This document shows, piece by piece, positions 60,194-64,000 of a stretch of DNA of 64,000 nucleotides. Each line of letters opens with the position of its first letter. Positions within the stretch are counted from its first letter, which is position 1. Under the pieces are notes generated by a model. The model worked only from the letters and a program-made list of their open reading frames with translations, did not search any database and had not been told where the DNA came from. Both the position numbers and the translations under genes were made by a program. Origin of the DNA: Heterostelium album PN500 (Eukaryota; Evosea; Eumycetozoa; Acytosteliales; Acytosteliaceae); contig NW_008805064.1 of NCBI RefSeq assembly GCF_000004825.1, positions 1,736,001 through 1,800,000 on the forward strand. Reading direction: 5' to 3'.

Positions 60194-61249
60194 TTACAAA
60201 TTCTTTTTTAGAAGCTCAGCTGTGGAGCTATATTTAATGGTATCGGTTTCACCTCCGCCATCCTTCCAGAGTGCATTTTGAATGAACATATATCCATCTC
60301 TAAAGTTTGGTTGTTGAATCTTATTCAAAACATTAACCAAATACAATAGTGAACGATTATCTGTTGCCAGTGCCGGATTCTGCTTGATGTGCTCTACGAA
60401 TATCTTGGCGGACACCTCTGGCTTCTTAACGAATGGTTGAGCCATTTCAATGGTGTCGGCCATTTGTGTACGGACAAATCCTGGAACCAACACGGTAACT
60501 CCAATTCCCCAGCTTGCTAACTCCTGTCTCAAACAGGCACCGTAACCAGTGACCCAGTATTTGGATCCGCAGTATGCTGGCAGTACAAATGGAACCAAAG
60601 AAGATATACTACTGGTAAGTACGATTTGGCCATTCTTTCTCTCTCTGAATGCATTCAACAGCGGGAAGATAGTGTTTAGAATACCATTCATATTGATCTC
60701 TCCAACCTTGTAGACTTTCTCTTCGTAGGTCATGCTGTTTGGCAACAGGATTTCAGTGACACCTGCATTGGCAATCACCAAGTCGATTGTGTACTTTCTG
60801 TCCATTTGCTCCAGCCATTGCTTCATAGCGTCTTTGTTGGTAACATCGATCAATCCGATATCTACATTGGCACCCTTTTCCTTACAGATGTCAGCGACCT
60901 CCTCCAAACGAAGTTTATCACGTCCGGTCAGACAGATATTGGTTACACCAGTTCTAGCATATTCAATAGCTAACTCCTTGCCAATTCCATTAGATGCTCC
61001 TGTACTGTTATTTTTTTGATTTTCAGATTAATATATTTGAAAGTTAGAACTTGTGGTATTGTTCTATATTTTTCAACACACAACATACATAACAATGGAT
61101 TTTGGATTTGGGAATCTCTTCTTTTGGAAATATCCAGCAACAAAGAGAATCGGTGAGAGTGCTATAAACAAGAGATGTCCAAATATTCCTAATATCGCAA
61201 TAAGGATATCAGAGAAAAAACTAACCAAGTGATATCGAAAAGTATTCAT
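60194..61249 (-). CDS. Membrane-anchored short-chain dehydrogenase/reductase
   Basis: Exons 61249-61089 and 61004-60194, about 323 residues. An N-terminal membrane helix (ILIAILGIFGHLLFIALSPI) precedes the Rossmann fold. The cofactor motif TGASNGIG (55-62) is restored by the splice. NAG is in VIANAGV (near 133), the catalytic Ser in LTSSISS (near 185), and YCGSK (Tyr198, Lys202) completes the classical SDR triad. A PGFVRTQM motif follows. The family includes 3-ketosphinganine reductases, 17-beta-HSD-like and retinol enzymes; the N-terminal anchor suggests an ER lipid or steroid-like substrate, but the specificity is not readable. Confidence 0.88.
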
Positions 61250-61631
61250 TATTTATATAAATTTATAACTGTTCTTCTATTATAATACAAAAATAAAAAA
61301 TAGTAAATAGTAAGATTATAATAACTCCTTATCTTATTAAAATATCAACAAAGTCAAAAAGCAAATAAAAATCAAGATTTGATTTGGTGTGTGGGACAGA
61401 TTAAAAAAGATATTGTTTATCTTTTTGGGAACTAGTTAAATTAATCTAAGTTGTTAGTCAACGCTCTCCTCCATATTTATTACACCATTTTAACTAATTA
61501 ATCGTCTTTTTTTGTTGAAAAATATTTTACAGATATTTTTGGTTTTTTTTTTTTTTTTTTTTTTGGGAATCTAATTTTTTCAATCATTCGTTTCGTTGCT
61601 AATTTGATAGATATTAGTCAGGTGTATTACT

Positions 61632-62471
61632 ATGATATTTGAACATCTTAAGAAAAGATTGATTAAAGAGCAATCTTTAAATAATACAATTATAGAAAAT
61701 GATGAAAATAATAATAATGATAAAAAATTACTTTTTTCTAAAGATGATTTATTAAAACCAACAAAGAGTGCTTTCATAGAACCAAATAATAAAGAATGTG
61801 AAAGAGTTGTAACAAAGACATTAATGGAAGGTGTGTAGCTAGTGAAAATAAGAAAAAACAAAACATATCTAACACAATATTCAAAAAAAAAAAAAAAAAG
61901 ATGAATCAATACATTATATTATGAAAGAAATGGTAAAATTAGGTTGTCTACCACCTGTCATCAAATGTAAACCATGTAAAGAAGAATCATTCGGTTATTT
62001 CGAACCTGGAAGTGGTGTATGTATTATTGTTGTCGTTTGAATTCGAATTCGAATATTTGAAATGATCACATCAATTTATTAATTTCATATTATTATCGTT
62101 GTAATGACCATCATTAGTTAACTATTTGTAATAATATAAAAACATATTCAGTTACATTGAGAAATACGATATTGCATGAGATGATACATGCATACGATAC
62201 TTGTAGATACGATTTAGATACAGACAATTGCATTCATTTGGCATGTACAGAGATTAGAGCAGCCAATCTGAGTGGCGATTGCAAGTTTTCACAGGAGCTG
62301 GGCAGAGGTAACCTGCACATCTACAACCACATGGCCGATTGTACAAAGCGAAGAGCCATAAAATCACTTGAAGCTCATCCAAAATGCAAGGCAAATGCAG
62401 AACTATCCGTTTTGAAAGCATGGGAGAAATGTAATACTGATTATTCACCATTTACAACAATACCAAAATAA
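61632..62471 (+). CDS. atp23: Mitochondrial inner-membrane metalloprotease ATP23
   Basis: Exons 61632-61830, 61901-62016 and 62118-62471, about 222 residues. The peptidase M76 signature is present: CLPPVIKCKPC, then FGYFEPGSG, ICNN, and the zinc motif HEMIHAYD near 125-132 (HExxH). The tail CTEIRAANLSGDCKF and AVxKxWxxCxxDxxPF-like end (AWEKCNTDYSPFTTIP) match ATP23. Splices in phases 1 and 0 place these parts exactly as in homologues. In yeast the protease processes Atp6 and aids ATP synthase assembly in the intermembrane space. The N-terminal 60 residues are poorly conserved. Confidence 0.93.
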
Positions 62472-62591
62472 AATATAATATATACAAATATTTAATTTTT
62501 AAATTATTTAATTAAAAAACAAACTTATTATTATTATAATAATTACTTTTTATTATTATTAATATTACTTTTTAATGATTATTTAAATGAT

Positions 62592-63452
62592 GATGATATG
62601 TCTAGATGACAAAAACTTTTGTCCTACCATGAAGTCCGAAATGATTGGTCTTTGGCCATCCAATCATGTATTATTATGGCTCAGTCCATGATACATATTA
62701 GGAAGATACCACCAAAAGAAGACCGAAAAGTCAAGTTGAAATGAATGGACTGGTATGGGATGCATCTGTAACATCCATCAAGGTAGTGATTAGTAACCAG
62801 ACAATCGATGTTATCATTAACCACTCTCAATACTGCAAAAGAAATGATATGCGCTGAAGAAAAAAGTGCTGTGACAAGTGACTTTACTTGATACATATCG
62901 CCTACTCTTTATGGTATTGTCTTCAACAGCTTGCAATGAGTACCTAAAACCAGTTATCCATGAACTGCGACCAAGATCACCATCCCAGGTTCGTAGGGTC
63001 TGAAGACATAGATCATCATGAAAAAGATATCCGAGGATTTCTACAAAAGCTATGAAGAAACCAGATTTATCTAAGAAATCCAAATGCCAAATGTTCCAAA
63101 CAAAGGTAGAGCTCTTAGGATTCAAGATCGGTAATGGAAAAACATTCGCACAATCCAACAAGATCGACGCCATAGTATCGTTTCCACTACCAACAACCGT
63201 CAAGAACCTCAAACGTTTCCTAGGACTAACCAATTACTACAGAAATAGAGTACCAAATTATGCACGAATCGCCGCTCCACTATACGACCGAACCAAAGAG
63301 AAAGGTACCATCGAGGATTAAGTCAACAAATGTTAACTTCAAACTGTTTGTCGTTAAGAATCAACACAAGTTGATTAATTGCATCTAATCGCTAAGGTTC
63401 AAACTCTATTCATTAATTTGGGCAAAGGTTTTTGTCATCCAGACAATCATCT
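62592..63452 (+). mobile_element. Ty3/gypsy-like retroelement fossil with inverted ends
   Basis: Translated pieces near 63052-63321 match a Ty3/gypsy reverse-transcriptase/RNase H junction (LLGFKIGNGKTFAQSNKIDA, then LPTTVKNLKRFLGLTNYYRN). The fossil is broken and lacks most of the element. It sits between inverted ends: TGTCTAGATGACAAAAAC at 62599 and the reverse complement of a nearly identical sequence ending at 63445, about 22 of 25 matching. TG...CA termini are typical of retroelement ends. The copy looks old. Confidence 0.7.
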
Positions 63453-64000
63453 AAACAATCTTTATAAAGGTAATACACATTTAAAAAAAAAAAAAACTTG
63501 ATAGACAAACTCCTGTGGTGTGAGAATCCAAAAATGATCTTGAATTATCACCAATAAAATTATCATAAAACAATTTACAGTTACTTTTTTGTTTTTTTTG
63601 CAACGTTATCCAGTTTGTTTGTTTATCATTGATTATTATAAATTTGAAACTGAAAATGATGACTGATGGGTAACATATTTATTTAATCAATTGAATTTAA
63701 GATTAAATTTGGTGAGATATCAGAGATAAAGAAGTGAATGAATTGTTGTAAGGTTTAATTTAAAAAAAAATCAAACAATTGTTTATTAGTTTTTCAAAAA
63801 CTTTGTAAAGTTTGTCTGACATACGAGAACTTGTTTAAGATTTGAAAAACCTATCTATCGCCACCTTTATAAATTTATATTTTAATATAACCCCGGATTG
63901 AAGCTATACCTAACCAATTAAATTGAAGCAGTGTCTTGTAGTTATTATTTTCCAAACAGTAACAAATGTAAAATTGCATCCAGTAGAATCCGGCCAATCC
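63453..64000. other. AT-rich flank to the window end
   Basis: No coding frame or RNA gene is recognised. It could hold the start of a gene beyond the window. Confidence 0.4.

Overview
The window looks like a dictyostelid (social amoeba) nuclear contig. It is very AT-rich between genes, and genes are dense with short GT-AG introns of about 45-120 bp. Coding regions carry CAA/AAC/AGT homopolymer tracts. Several genes belong to families typical of Dictyosteliales: saposin-B proteins, TIG/EGF transmembrane proteins, large single-exon ankyrin proteins, F-box/LRR-like proteins, and DIRS-like and Ty3/gypsy-like fossils. Many codons end in G or C, so the coding DNA is less AT-biased than I would expect of D. 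discoideum; another dictyostelid group is likelier, but the species cannot be fixed from this sequence.

Layout. 1-9420: 3' end of RNA polymerase I subunit 2; an Ste20/MST-like kinase; an alpha/beta hydrolase; a three-LIM protein; DGAT1 (minus). 11343-15228: peroxisomal acyl-CoA oxidase, then convergently a secreted two-domain saposin-B protein with a GC-AG intron; between their 3' ends lies a possible folded RNA (13987-14088). 16041-20400: F-box/LRR-like gene, a decayed copy of its 3' end, a small hypothetical gene, and TAF12. 20612-26216: a tyrosine-recombinase retroelement fossil, an unrecognised 629-residue protein, and a decayed tandem copy of that gene. 26460-32590: Ecdysoneless homologue, a small frame-interrupted gene, an ankyrin gene, a RhoGAP gene. 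33201-37787: a ten-exon GABA-B-like class C GPCR with a beta-helix-like ectodomain. 38067-43310: two tRNA genes (Thr-AGT with an 11-nt intron, Gly-TCC), each followed by the same small GC-rich palindrome. A 665-bp inverted-repeat element lies behind tRNA-Thr and a 92-bp tandem repeat behind tRNA-Gly. Another ankyrin gene and a metallophosphoesterase lie between the tRNAs. 43515-57355: kinesin-3 (Unc104/KIF1), a RhoGEF-PH protein, and a TIG/EGF membrane protein. 60194-62471: a membrane-anchored SDR and the ATP23 protease. 62592-63452: a Ty3/gypsy-like fossil with inverted ends.

Most genes are unrelated housekeeping or signalling genes. The less ordinary parts are the tRNA-neighbouring elements, the beta-helix GPCR, the 629-residue gene and its dead twin, and the possible folded RNA. 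Exon boundaries were set by hand from splice signals, reading phase and family alignment from memory; no search or folding program was run.
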